Positions 7,946-17,882 are shown, counted from the first letter of the stretch. The stretch: DNA of 64,000 nt from Simplicispira sp. 125 (GCF_003096555.1 NZ_QEKM01000001.1:3472001-3536000); one strand, 5' to 3'. Translations and numbers: made by a program. Notes: generated from the sequence alone by a model not told the origin.

Positions 7946-9577
7946 TCAGGACGCCAGCAACGGTTGGGCGGGGCGCCGTGGCAGGCGTGGTGAGTGGGGT
8001 GTATGGGCTACAGGGGCGCTGGCTTGCCCGCCGTCGCGTGGCAGCGTGAATATGGCGATGGTTTCCACCTGGCTTTGTGCCTGGTCCTGCAGGCTGCGCG
8101 CAGCGGCCGACAGTTCTTCCACCAGCGCGGCATTTTGTTGGGTGGTCTGGTCCAGGTGTTGTACCGCTTCACCGATCTGCCCCATGCCGCTGCTTTGCTC
8201 CGCCGTGGCAGCGCTGATGTCGGTCATGAGAGTGGTCACGCGCTGGATGGCGGTGACGGCTTCCTGCATGGTGGCGCCGGCGGTGTTGACCAGCTCGGTA
8301 CCCTTGCCCACGCGCTCCACGCTGGAGGTGATGAGCGTCTTGATTTCCTTGGCAGCATCGGCAGAGCGCCCCGCCAGGGCCCGTACCTCGCTGGCCACCA
8401 CGGCAAAGCCCCGGCCCTGGTCGCCTGCCCTGGCGGCCTCTACCGCCGCATTCAGGGCCAGGATGTTGGTCTGGAAGGCAATGCTGTCGATCACGCCGAT
8501 GATGTCGGCGATCTTGCCCGATGAGGTGTGAATCTCGTGCATGGTGCTGACCACCTGGCCCATCACCTCGCCGCCCTTGACCGCCACCGCGCTGGCGCTG
8601 GCTGACAACTGCTGTGCCTGGCGTGCGTTGTCGGCGTTCTGGTGCACGGTGGCGTTGAGCTGCTCCATGGCGGCTGCTGTCTGCTCCAGTGCGCTGGCTT
8701 GTTGTTCCGTGCGGCTGGCCAGGTCGTGGTTGCCGGAGAAAATTTGCTCCGATGCGCTGGCCAGGCTTTCACCGCCCGCGCGGATCTCGGTGACGATGCC
8801 GGTCAACTGCTGCTGCATGGCGCCCAGCGCATGCAGTACCTGGGCCGCTTCGTCCTGGCCCTGCACGGTCACCGCATGGGTCAGGTTGCCCTGGGCAATG
8901 GTCTGAGCCACGTCGATGGCATGCCCCAGTGAGCGGGAGATGCCGCGCACCAGGGCGGCAGCGAAAACCATCGCAAACAGCAAGCCCGCAAGAATGGACG
9001 CGATCACGGTCGCACGGATCATCGAGTACCGTGCGTCGGCCGCTGCTGCGGCTTTCTTGCCTTCTTCGAACTGCAGTTTGACCAGGGTGTCGATGCCATC
9101 CCCGACGGGCCCATACAGGGGCCGCACCTTTTCGACCACGATGCGGTTGGCAGCGGGGATGTCGTTGGCACGCAGCGCCGCCACAGTCGCCAACAGGCCT
9201 TCCTGCACAAAGCGTCGGCGGTTCTCGGTGAAATCCTTGGCCAGGCGTTCCTCTTGCGCGTTGTGGCGGCGGGCCAGGTAACCGTCCCACAGGCGGGTAA
9301 TGGCACCGATATTGGCTTCCACCTCTGCCGTAGTGGCTTTGATGGTGGGTTCATCCGGTGTCACCAATGCCACGGCCAGGATGAGCCGCTGGCGCAGCAG
9401 CAGCGCTTGGATCGCGCCGATGTCCGCCGTCGTGGTGAGCCGGTCTTCGTACATGGAATGCACGGCGTTGTTGGACTGAACGATGCCCCATAGACCCAGC
9501 CCTCCAATGCTCAGCAGCATCAAGGACATCAGTCCGGCCAGGGCCGCGACGCGGGTTGAGATTTTGAAGCGGTTCAT
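7946..9577 (-). CDS. methyl-accepting chemotaxis protein (4HB sensor)
   Basis: A 543-residue chemoreceptor with the same plan as the convergent one: helix near residues 10-32, periplasmic helical sensor (about 35-185), second helix near 188-212, HAMP, and the signalling rod with the conserved tip [20 protein letters not shown]. The C-terminal 25 residues are Pro/Ala/Arg-rich. Its ATG (9575-9577) overlaps the stop of the GGDEF/EAL gene as ATGA, so the two are probably co-translated. Its sensor domain looks homologous to that of the GGDEF/EAL protein (compare LWDGYLA and LWTSYAA, VKLQFEEGKKA and IDLQFEQARTA). Confidence 0.93.
   Translation of the reverse strand: MNRFKISTRVAALAGLMSLMLLSIGGLGLWGIVQSNNAVHSMYEDRLTTTADIGAIQALLLRQRLILAVALVTPDEPTIKATTAEVEANIGAITRLWDGYLARRHNAQEERLAKDFTENRRRFVQEGLLATVAALRANDIPAANRIVVEKVRPLYGPVGDGIDTLVKLQFEEGKKAAAAADARYSMIRATVIASILAGLLFAMVFAAALVRGISRSLGHAIDVAQTIAQGNLTHAVTVQGQDEAAQVLHALGAMQQQLTGIVTEIRAGGESLASASEQIFSGNHDLASRTEQQASALEQTAAAMEQLNATVHQNADNARQAQQLSASASAVAVKGGEVMGQVVSTMHEIHTSSGKIADIIGVIDSIAFQTNILALNAAVEAARAGDQGRGFAVVASEVRALAGRSADAAKEIKTLITSSVERVGKGTELVNTAGATMQEAVTAIQRVTTLMTDISAATAEQSSGMGQIGEAVQHLDQTTQQNAALVEELSAAARSLQDQAQSQVETIAIFTLPRDGGQASAPVAHTPHSPRLPRRPAQPLLAS
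8355..8494 (-). repeat. 140-bp perfect inverted repeat, right copy
   Basis: Reverse complement of 7256-7395 with no mismatch. The two copies are 959 bp apart and in opposite orientation. Confidence 0.9.
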
Positions 9578-11847
9578 GAAAACTCCCGTGGGTTGGGGGC
9601 CACCGCAATGGCCGTTGTTGAAAGAGGAACTGGGGCAGGGATCTGGGCGAGGCAGGCTTCAAAGGCGGCGATCGGCTGGGGCCGGTCGAACAGGAAACCC
9701 TGGAAAATCGAGCAGTCGAGGCGCTGCAGGGCATCGCGTTGGGCGGGGGTTTCCACGCCCTCGGCAATGACACTCAGCCCCAGATTGCGGGCCATGCCAA
9801 TAATGGTCTGGACGATGGCGGCATCGCCCGGTTCACTGTCGATGTCCTGCACAAAGCTGCGGTCGATCTTGAGCTGGTGCAGCGGCAAGCGCTTGAGCTG
9901 CGCGAGGGACGAGTAGCCCGTGCCAAAGTCGTCCAGCGCAAAACGCACCCCGTGGTGGCGCAGGGCCTGCATCTTGGCCACGGTATCGGCCACATCGTCG
10001 AGCACCAGGCTTTCGGTCAGTTCCAGCACCAGGTGGGTCGGCGATGCGCCCGACCGTGCCAGTGCATCGCAGACCTGGCGCACGAAATCGGGATGCCGAA
10101 ACTGCCGCGCACTGACGTTCACCGCCAGCTCCAGGTGCTGGGTGCGTGGGTGCTCGGCCCAGGCGCTCAGCTGTGCGCAGGCTTGTTGCAGTACCCACTC
10201 ACCGATGGGCAGGATGAGGCCGGACGTCTCGGCAATGGGAATGAACTGTGCGGGGGTCACGTTGCCGTGTAGCGGGTGCTGCCAGCGCAGCAGCACCTCG
10301 GCGCCCAGCACTTGCCCGGCCTGGTTCACCTGCGCCTGGAAATGCAGTGCGAGCTGGCCTGCGAGGATGGCATCACGCAGTGCAGCTTCCAGTGCGGCCC
10401 GGTTTTCCAGCGCCGCCTGCAGGGCGGGGTCGAACAGGCGGTAGTTGTTGCGCCCGGCGTTCTTGGCCTGGTACATGGCCGTGTCGGCGCGTTTGAGCAG
10501 TTCATGGATGCTGGCGTTACCGCGCCGGAACAGGCAGATGCCGATGCTTGCGCTGCCGTGGTGCATCTGTCCCGGCAAGGCGCAGGGTTTGGCGGCGGTA
10601 AGCAGCAGCTGCCGTGCCAAGGCTTCGGCCTGGGCCTGGGCCTCTCCTTCAGCGTTGCTCAGGTGGTCCATCAGCACGACGAATTCATCGCCGCCAATGC
10701 GCGCGACCGAGTGGGGTGCCAGCACGTTCTGGCGCAGGCGCCGGGCGATCTCCACCAGGTACAAGTCGCCTACCTCGTGCCCCAGTGTGTCGTTGATGTT
10801 CTTGAAGTTGTCCAGGTCCAGTAGCAGCAAGGCCCGGTGCTGTGCATCCTGGCCACTGGCGTCCAGGGCCTTCTGGATGCTGTCGCGCAGCAGGCGGCGG
10901 TTGGGCAAACGGGTCAAAGGGTCGAAATAGGCGAGCTGGTGGATGGCATGCTTATTCGCGGCCAGCCGCGACTGCATGGAGCGCAGGTCGAACAGCAGGG
11001 TGCTGATTTCATCCTTGCCGTGCACGGCAATGGGTGAATCCAGTTGCCCCGCGGCTATGTTGCGAAACACTGCGCTGGCTTGCCGCAAGGGGCGAACGAT
11101 GGAGCGGATCAGCATGGCGCCCAGAAATCCCAGCGTGGCCATCGACGCCAGCAACGCGCCCACGGCCCACTGGCGTGTCTGTGCGTGGCGCTGCACACCG
11201 GCTTCGTAGGCAGTGCGGGCCTGCTCGAACTGCAGGTCGATGAGGGCCTGGATGAGCGGGCTGTCGCGCTCGTACAGCAGGCGTGCGGTGTTCGCGTGTC
11301 GCTGGGTGCCCGCGTAGTCCAGGTCGCGCAGCGCCGTGATGGCGGGTTTCACGGCGTCTTCGCGGTAGCCGGTGCGCCGCTGCGTAAAACGCTCGGCCAG
11401 TGGCGTCTCCTGCGGCCCTTTGGCGGCAGCGGCATAGGAAGTCCACAGCTGGTCGATGCCGCGCATGTTTTCTTCTATGGCCTGCGCCGCACGGCGTGCC
11501 CCCTCGGGCTGCAGGGCCGCACCTGTGGTGGCCCCTGCCCATGTGGATTCGGCGAGTGCCCTTTGCAGTTGGAGCTGGTTGCCCTGCATCAGTTGCGCAA
11601 TCTGCGCCAGGCTGCGCACCGGGGTCATGCGCTCCTCGTACACCGTGCGCAGGCTTTCGTTGGACGCAGCCAGCCCCTGAATGCCCATGGCGGCCAGCAG
11701 TGCGCTGACTGTGGCCGCCAAAACCATCATGGCAGCCAGGCGCGTGCCAATGCGAAAGCGCGAAAACAGGCTGTGCCCCATGCCTTGTGGTGTGCCCGCC
11801 GTTGGCGGCCAAGGCGCCGCCTCCAGTGCAAGCGTGGAGTCACTCAT
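9574..11847 (-). CDS. membrane GGDEF/EAL cyclic-di-GMP protein with 4HB sensor
   Basis: A 757-residue protein: helix near 35-60, periplasmic four-helix-bundle sensor, helix near 228-250, HAMP, GGDEF domain with intact RIGGDEF (GGDEF at 385-389), and a C-terminal EAL domain with EVLLRW in place of EAL, ELTES, DDFGTGYSSL, KIDRSFV and EGVET. All main EAL catalytic motifs look present, so phosphodiesterase activity is plausible; the cyclase also has its signature, but no RxxD product-inhibition site is seen just before GGDEF. Start at ATG 11845-11847 is uncertain: GTGG-poor upstream, and another ATG lies at 11857-11859. It is coupled to the chemoreceptor downstream. Confidence 0.88.
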   Translation of the reverse strand: MSDSTLALEAAPWPPTAGTPQGMGHSLFSRFRIGTRLAAMMVLAATVSALLAAMGIQGLAASNESLRTVYEERMTPVRSLAQIAQLMQGNQLQLQRALAESTWAGATTGAALQPEGARRAAQAIEENMRGIDQLWTSYAAAAKGPQETPLAERFTQRRTGYREDAVKPAITALRDLDYAGTQRHANTARLLYERDSPLIQALIDLQFEQARTAYEAGVQRHAQTRQWAVGALLASMATLGFLGAMLIRSIVRPLRQASAVFRNIAAGQLDSPIAVHGKDEISTLLFDLRSMQSRLAANKHAIHQLAYFDPLTRLPNRRLLRDSIQKALDASGQDAQHRALLLLDLDNFKNINDTLGHEVGDLYLVEIARRLRQNVLAPHSVARIGGDEFVVLMDHLSNAEGEAQAQAEALARQLLLTAAKPCALPGQMHHGSASIGICLFRRGNASIHELLKRADTAMYQAKNAGRNNYRLFDPALQAALENRAALEAALRDAILAGQLALHFQAQVNQAGQVLGAEVLLRWQHPLHGNVTPAQFIPIAETSGLILPIGEWVLQQACAQLSAWAEHPRTQHLELAVNVSARQFRHPDFVRQVCDALARSGASPTHLVLELTESLVLDDVADTVAKMQALRHHGVRFALDDFGTGYSSLAQLKRLPLHQLKIDRSFVQDIDSEPGDAAIVQTIIGMARNLGLSVIAEGVETPAQRDALQRLDCSIFQGFLFDRPQPIAAFEACLAQIPAPVPLSTTAIAVAPNPREFS

Positions 11848-12059
11848 GGCATGGACCATGGTGTGGGTGCCGCCGACAACAGCACAGCGGGGGCTGAAAA
11901 ACTTGTGTTGGAACCGAACATTGGCATCTGTCCGCGGGCACAAGGCCGTGGCGTGGAGCGAGGCGTGTTCGGGGCCTCAGAGGTTCTGGCTGCGGGGTGG
12001 GGGCAGGCGTGAACCGGGGAGGTTGATTTTTTAGTGAGGGATTGTTACTGACAATGAGG

Positions 12060-12701
12060 TCAAACCCTGTGATCGGGGTCAGGAAATGGCGGTGTGTGCA
12101 GGCGGTCGCAGGTGTCGATAGCTTCCTGCGCCAGTTCGGCCAGCTTGCGCCGTTGCGAGCGGGCGGCCGAGCGCAGCAACTCAAAAGCCGCATCGCGCGG
12201 CAGCCGGTATTGCATCATCGTGATGCCCGTAGCGACATTGATGCTGCGGTCACCATTCAGTGCTGTTTGGAGGTGGGCGCGCTCCTGGCGCAGGCTGTCG
12301 ATTTCCTGGGCGCGCTGCAGTGCCGCCTCAATAGAGGGGCGCATTTGCACCACATCCAGGGGTTTGACCAGGTAGCCCAAGGCGCCAAATCCCGAAGCGC
12401 GTTCAACGGTCTGCGTGTCGCTGAAGGCGCTGAACATGAGGAAAGGAATATGGTCCAGATTGCGCAGGCGATCGGCCAGCTGCAGGCCATCGCGCCCGGG
12501 CATGCGTACATCCACGATGGCCAGGTCTGGCCGCAGGCCACCGGTCAGCAGTGCTTCGGCGTCGTCCACGGATTCGGCGGTGCTGACCTGGTAGCCCATG
12601 TCCTGCAGCCCGCTGGACAGGGTGGCAAGGATGAGGCGGTCGTCGTCCACCAGCAGCAGGTGGGCTGGAGGGCGCGTGGGGGCAGTGCTGGCAAGGTTCA
12701 T
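12060..12701 (-). CDS. response regulator with ANTAR RNA-binding output
   Basis: A 213-residue regulator. The receiver has VDDD at 18-21, phosphoacceptor Asp64 (AIVDVRMPG) and Lys in YLVKPLD. After a coiled-coil linker the C-terminal three-helix ANTAR domain follows (INVATGITMMQYRLPRDAAFELLRS split across residues 153-178, then SQRRKLAELAQEAI). ANTAR proteins bind paired hairpins in leader RNA and prevent termination, so the output should act on RNA and not DNA. Its ATG overlaps the stop of the kinase upstream by 4 nt. No target leader was identified in the window. A 212-bp spacer follows before the GGDEF/EAL gene. Confidence 0.88.
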   Translation of the reverse strand: MNLASTAPTRPPAHLLLVDDDRLILATLSSGLQDMGYQVSTAESVDDAEALLTGGLRPDLAIVDVRMPGRDGLQLADRLRNLDHIPFLMFSAFSDTQTVERASGFGALGYLVKPLDVVQMRPSIEAALQRAQEIDSLRQERAHLQTALNGDRSINVATGITMMQYRLPRDAAFELLRSAARSQRRKLAELAQEAIDTCDRLHTPPFPDPDHRV

Positions 12702-14599
12702 GGCGAGGGCGGTGATTCAAGGTGGATGACCGGCGGGGTAAATTCCAGACGTAGCACCGCCCGATCAGCATCTTGGGTGCGGATCAGTGTGGCGCCGCTG
12801 CGGGGCATGAGGGCAGAGACCAGGCTTTGCCCGCCCCGCGGTGGTATGGGCGCCACGGGCCATTGTCCGGGGTTGGCGATGGTGATGTGGATGTGGTCGG
12901 CCTGCATCCCCTTGCGCAGTGCAACCTGGACATCCTGGTGTGCTTGCCCGCCATGTTTGACCGCGTTGAGTATCAGCTCGTTGAGCACCAGCGCCACGGG
13001 CACGGCCTCTGTGGGACTGATGCGGCATGCCTGCCAGGGTGTCGGAATATCCACGTGGATGGGGGTGTCCCAGAGCGATTCAATACCCGCTGCCACGGCG
13101 CACGTCAGTTCACACAGTCGCACACGGTCGGCGTCGGCACGGCCCTGCAGTCCGTGGATGACGGAAATGCTGTGGATTTGCCCAATGACCTGGTTGATGG
13201 GCTGGTGCAATTGCGGATGCTGGTGATCCAGCGTGCGCAGCATGCCCATGATGCCCTGCAGATTGTTCTTGATGCGGTGGTGCACCTCTTGCACGAGCGC
13301 ATCGCGCTGCGCTTGCTCCCTCTGGCGGCGCTGCGCCTCTTGTTCGTGCAGGCTGGTGATGTCGATCATGGTCACCACGTAGTGCGTGGTGCGCGCCTGC
13401 GGATCCTGAACCGGGCTGAGTGTGAGCCAGACCGGGTAGACCTCGCCTGATTTGCGGCGCAGCCAGTCACGGCACTGCAGGGATGTGCGGGGGGAAAATT
13501 CCAGAGTCCTCCTTTGTGAGGGTGCGTCGGGAATTGCGTCTGCCGGCGCCCACAGGAAATCCGGGGTTTTCCCCAGTACCTCTCGCGCCTCATGGCCCGA
13601 CATGTGGAGGAAGGACTGGTTGGCCTGCAGGATGGCGCCTTGGGCATCGGTGATCAGCATGCCCTCCTGGCATTCGAAGGCGATGGCAGCTACGCGAAGT
13701 GCTGCCTTCTGGCGCCTGCGCTCGGCCATGTGGGACGCCAGCGATAGGCCCACTACGGACAGAATCATCATGTACGACCAGTACCCGAAGCCGTGGCTGG
13801 TGGCGATGTCGTGGGCAAAGAAACCGGTGCGCTGGTAGGTGCCCCACAGGGCCTGCAAGGCGATCATGCACAGCAAGCTGGTGGTGGAGAGCAGGCCCAA
13901 GCGTGCGCCTGACCAGCTCACGAAGAGGAACATCCAGTAGGCATTGGCCAGTGGCGCCAGCAGCGGGCTTTGCGCACTGCCAAAAATGGCTGCAGCACTC
14001 ACCGTGGCCAGAAGCCAGACCAGGAGACCTTCATTCACACGGCGCAGGGATTCGGGAAAACGCAGGGTGCGACGGTATGACAGGACCAGTGGCGCGATCA
14101 GCAGACTGCCCAGCGCGTAGCCCAGCCACCCTTGCAGCAGGTGCCCGGACCAGGCGGCTGGGGCGATTTGGCCCGCCAGCAGCAGCCCCGTGCTGGTTGT
14201 CAGCGCACCAATCCCGGCCCCGACGCCACACACCCACAGCAGCACATGCTGAACGACCTTGAATGTGGGGTGATCCCTGTCAAAGTGGGTTTGCCGCAGC
14301 AGGAGCACGCACGAGACCCAGGCTGCCGTGGTGGTACCCAGCGCTTGGGCCAGTGCAGCAAGTGGCGCATCGCCCGTCAGCAAACGGCTGAGCAGGCTGG
14401 CGATAAACAGAGTGGGCGCCCAGCGCAGCCCGTCAACGATCAGCAGCGCCAAGGCGAGCCCACAGGTGGGCTGAAACAGTTGTGTCAGCCCCTGGCCGGG
14501 CAGCGGCATGGCCGTGGTATCGGCCAGCGCCATGTAGAGCAGCACCGTGCCTGCCAAGGCCAGCAGCGATGGCTGCTGGGATGTGCGGGGCTCGGTCAC
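12698..14599 (-). CDS. MASE1-PAS histidine kinase (HisKA_2 type)
   Basis: A 633-residue membrane kinase. Residues about 10-290 form eight to nine helices of the MASE1 sensor type; a PAS domain follows (about 305-420, with NQSFLHMSGH and GKTPDFLW), then the HisKA_2 phosphoacceptor with EVHHRIKNNLQGIMG (His440/His441) and an ATPase domain with LVLNELILNAVKHG. This kinase class is typically paired with ANTAR or other non-DNA-binding regulators, which fits the overlapping gene downstream. The signal is unknown. The 3-prime end overlaps the regulator gene, giving a simple two-gene operon behind copy 3 of the intergenic repeat. Confidence 0.88.
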   Translation of the reverse strand: MTEPRTSQQPSLLALAGTVLLYMALADTTAMPLPGQGLTQLFQPTCGLALALLIVDGLRWAPTLFIASLLSRLLTGDAPLAALAQALGTTTAAWVSCVLLLRQTHFDRDHPTFKVVQHVLLWVCGVGAGIGALTTSTGLLLAGQIAPAAWSGHLLQGWLGYALGSLLIAPLVLSYRRTLRFPESLRRVNEGLLVWLLATVSAAAIFGSAQSPLLAPLANAYWMFLFVSWSGARLGLLSTTSLLCMIALQALWGTYQRTGFFAHDIATSHGFGYWSYMMILSVVGLSLASHMAERRRQKAALRVAAIAFECQEGMLITDAQGAILQANQSFLHMSGHEAREVLGKTPDFLWAPADAIPDAPSQRRTLEFSPRTSLQCRDWLRRKSGEVYPVWLTLSPVQDPQARTTHYVVTMIDITSLHEQEAQRRQREQAQRDALVQEVHHRIKNNLQGIMGMLRTLDHQHPQLHQPINQVIGQIHSISVIHGLQGRADADRVRLCELTCAVAAGIESLWDTPIHVDIPTPWQACRISPTEAVPVALVLNELILNAVKHGGQAHQDVQVALRKGMQADHIHITIANPGQWPVAPIPPRGGQSLVSALMPRSGATLIRTQDADRAVLRLEFTPPVIHLESPPSP

Positions 14600-14620
14600 G
14601 GCACGAAAATAGTAGTCAAA

Positions 14621-15739
<1,119 letters not shown>

Positions 15740-15745
15740 AGCGCC

Positions 15746-15848
15746 GGGTAGAACTTCTACCCCCCGCTTTTTCCTCCCTGAGCGGGGCCTGGAGGCGCAA
15801 ACCGCCCCCAGGCTTTCCTGGCCCGGCATAGCCTGCCGGGCTTTTTTT
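15746..15848 (+). ncRNA. candidate small RNA with four hairpins and an anti-Shine-Dalgarno-like loop
   Basis: Between hemB and the hemJ-like gene, about 103 nt fold into four consecutive hairpins: GGGTAG/CTACCC (15746-15762, 5-nt loop); CCCGCT/AGCGGG (15763-15786) with a 12-nt loop TTTTCCTCCCTG; GCCTGG-A-GGCG paired to CGCC-C-CCAGGC (15787-15813); and GCCCGGCA/TGCCGGGC (15821-15841) followed by seven T. A sigma-70-like promoter sits at the right distance upstream, and no plus-strand gene precedes it that would need a terminator. The UCCUCCC loop could pair with ribosome-binding sites. It may belong to the Rfam family named Betaproteobacteria toxic small RNA; that is from memory and unchecked. 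Confidence 0.65.
15821..15848 (+). terminator. intrinsic terminator ending the candidate small RNA
   Basis: 8-bp stem GCCCGGCA/TGCCGGGC with a 5-nt loop (TAGCC) and T7 at 15842-15848. It lies 36 bp before the hemJ-like ATG and no protein gene ends just before it on this strand. Confidence 0.85.
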
Positions 15849-15883
15849 GGGCGGCCTGCCCTGTGCCCCACTAAACTTGCGGC

Positions 15884-16312
15884 ATGCTTTGGGTCAAATC
15901 TTTCCATATCGTCTTCGTGGCCAGCTGGTTTGCGGGGCTGTTCTATCTGCCACGCATCTTTGTGAACCTGGCCATGGTGGCGCCCGGTTCGGCCGCTGAG
16001 CGCGACCGCTTGCTGCTGATGGCGCGCAAGCTCATGCGCTTTACCACCTTGCTGATGGTGCCTGCCGTGGGCCTGGGCTTGTGGCTCTGGCTGGGCTACG
16101 GCATCGGATGGGGGCCGGGCAACGGCTGGATGCACGCCAAGCTGGCCATCGTGGCGCTGGTGCTGGCCTACCACCATGCCTGCGGGGTGCAACTGCGCCA
16201 GTTTGTGGCCGGCACGAACCACCGCAGCCATCGCTGGTTTCGCTGGTTTAACGAGGCCCCGGTGCTGATGCTGCTGGCGGCGGTGGTGCTGGTGGTGGTG
16301 AAGCCGTTCTGA
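15884..16312 (+). CDS. hemJ: HemJ/CopD-like membrane protein
   Basis: A 142-residue protein with four predicted helices. It matches the HemJ (UPF0093) type: MLWVKSFHIVFVASWFAGLFY at the start with conserved His8, and WMHAKLA with Lys86. HemJ is the membrane protoporphyrinogen IX oxidase of many bacteria lacking HemG and HemY; the divergent neighbour hemB makes a heme role likely. Annotation pipelines often call this family CopD-like, and the small size fits either name. The symbol is inferred from motif and context. Confidence 0.75.
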   Translation: MLWVKSFHIVFVASWFAGLFYLPRIFVNLAMVAPGSAAERDRLLLMARKLMRFTTLLMVPAVGLGLWLWLGYGIGWGPGNGWMHAKLAIVALVLAYHHACGVQLRQFVAGTNHRSHRWFRWFNEAPVLMLLAAVVLVVVKPF

Positions 16313-16334
16313 GGCATGCCGAAGGGAGCGATCG

Positions 16335-17432
16335 GTGCATAAAACCTCTGCCTGGCCGCTGGCGTTGGTCTATGTCGCACTGATCGTCTTTGCCAGCCTG
16401 TTCCCGTTCATGGGCTGGCGTGCCCAGGGCATTCCGCCCGGGGTTTTTTTGCTGGCACCGTTGCCCCCGCCGTACTGGACGGGGTTTGACGTGGTCACCA
16501 ACCTGGCCGGCTATGCGCCGCTGGGTTTTTTGCTGGCGCTGGCCATGCTGCGCACAGGCCGGGGTTGGGTGGCGGTGCCGCTGGCGCTGCTGGCGGGCGG
16601 CACGCTGTCGCTGCTGATGGAGTATCTGCAGATTTACCTGCCCCAGCGCGTGCCCTCCAACCTGGATCTGGTACTCAACACGGCCGGTGCGCTGCTGGGA
16701 GCGCTGAGCGCCGCGTTGCTGGAGCGCTTGGGGGCCATCGACCGCTGGAGCCGTTTTCGTGCGCGCTGGTTCGCCCATGATGCGCGGGGCGCCCTGGTGC
16801 TGCTGGCACTGTGGCCGTGGGCGCTGCTGTTCCCGGCGGCTGAACCTTTTGGCCTGGGTCAGGTGCTCGAGCGCCTGGAGCTTGCCTTGGCTGAGCTGCT
16901 GGCTGATACCCCGTTTTTGGCCTGGTTGCCGGTGCGCGAGGCGCAGTTGCAGCCGCTCTCGCCTGCGGCTGAGCTGCTGTGCGTGGCGCTGGGCTTACTG
17001 GTGCCCTGTCTGCTGGCCTTCAGCATGGTGCGCCACCGGGGGCGCCGTGTGGTGCTGGTGTTGGGCATTGCGCTGGTGGGCGTCGCCGCGACGGCTTTGT
17101 CGGCCGCACTGAGTTATGGCCCATCCCATGCCTGGGCCTGGTTGGGTATGCCGGTACGTGCCGGTCTCTGGCTGGGGCTGGTGCTGGCCGCCTTGTCGCT
17201 CGTGCTGCCGCAGCGGGTCAGCGCGGTGCTGCTGCTGGTGGTGCTCACCATCCACCTGGCACTGCTCAACGATGCGCCCACCAGCGCCTATTTCGCCCAG
17301 ACCCTGCTGGTCTGGGAGCAGGGGCGCTTCATCCGTTTCTATGGGCTGGGCCAGTGGCTGGGATGGCTGTGGCCTTTTGCCACACTGGTGTATGTGTTAC
17401 TGCGGGCCTCACGGCGCAGCAGTGCTTCCTAA
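16335..17432 (+). CDS. VanZ-family membrane protein
   Basis: A 365-residue membrane protein starting at GTG 16335, 9 nt after a GAAGGGAG ribosome-binding site. About nine to ten helices are seen. The N-terminal 130 residues carry the VanZ pattern (DVVTNLAGYAPLGFLLAL, MEYLQIYLPQRVPSNLDLVL, NTAGALLGAL), while the C-terminal half is a further set of helices. VanZ proteins are linked to low-level teicoplanin resistance in Gram-positives; in proteobacteria the role is unknown. It follows the hemJ-like gene by 22 bp and precedes the ferredoxin gene by 9 bp, so all three may share a transcript. Confidence 0.8.
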   Translation: MHKTSAWPLALVYVALIVFASLFPFMGWRAQGIPPGVFLLAPLPPPYWTGFDVVTNLAGYAPLGFLLALAMLRTGRGWVAVPLALLAGGTLSLLMEYLQIYLPQRVPSNLDLVLNTAGALLGALSAALLERLGAIDRWSRFRARWFAHDARGALVLLALWPWALLFPAAEPFGLGQVLERLELALAELLADTPFLAWLPVREAQLQPLSPAAELLCVALGLLVPCLLAFSMVRHRGRRVVLVLGIALVGVAATALSAALSYGPSHAWAWLGMPVRAGLWLGLVLAALSLVLPQRVSAVLLLVVLTIHLALLNDAPTSAYFAQTLLVWEQGRFIRFYGLGQWLGWLWPFATLVYVLLRASRRSSAS

Positions 17433-17441
17433 AATGCAGGT

Positions 17442-17792
17442 ATGAGCGATTCCACATCCCCCGCGCCCGCCTACTTCGCGCGCCATATTTTCTTTTGTCT
17501 GAACGAGCGCGCCAATGGCGAAAACTGCTGTGCCCAGCATGGCGCGCAAGCGGCGTTCGATCGTTGCAAGGCCCTGGTCAAACAAGCGGGCCTGGCCGGG
17601 CCGGGCCAGGTGCGTGTGAACAAGGCCGGCTGCCTGGACCGCTGCGCGGCCGGGCCCGTGGCCGTGGTTTATCCCGAGGGCGTGTGGTACAGCTACGTGG
17701 ATACGGCCGACATTGATGAGATCGTCGAATCGCACCTCAAGAACGGGCGCGTGGTGGAACGTTTGCGCACGCCACCGGAACTTGGGCGCTGA
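17442..17792 (+). CDS. thioredoxin-like 2Fe-2S ferredoxin
   Basis: A 116-residue soluble protein with the cysteine pattern of the thioredoxin-fold [2Fe-2S] ferredoxins: Cys19 (FFCLNERANG), Cys29/Cys30, Cys64 and Cys68 (KAGCLDRCAAGPVAVVYPEG). Such proteins transfer electrons in unspecified cytosolic reactions. It lies 9 bp after the VanZ-like gene. An intergenic repeat follows before the alpha/beta hydrolase gene. Confidence 0.88.
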   Translation: MSDSTSPAPAYFARHIFFCLNERANGENCCAQHGAQAAFDRCKALVKQAGLAGPGQVRVNKAGCLDRCAAGPVAVVYPEGVWYSYVDTADIDEIVESHLKNGRVVERLRTPPELGR

Positions 17793-17826
17793 TCCGGCCT
17801 CTATCTGTTTTTAAATATATAATTTT

Positions 17827-17876
17827 TTGGCATCTAGCGCCCTATTTACAAGCGCTGGAAGCTATCAAATAGATAG
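17827..17876 (-). repeat. Comamonadaceae-type intergenic repeat, copy 4
   Basis: Reverse-orientation copy, TTTTGGCATCTAGCGCCC then ACAAGCGCTGGAAGCTATC. It ends 6 bp before the GTG start of the hydrolase gene and leaves no room for a standard ribosome-binding site. Confidence 0.8.
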
Positions 17877-17882
17877 TATTCA

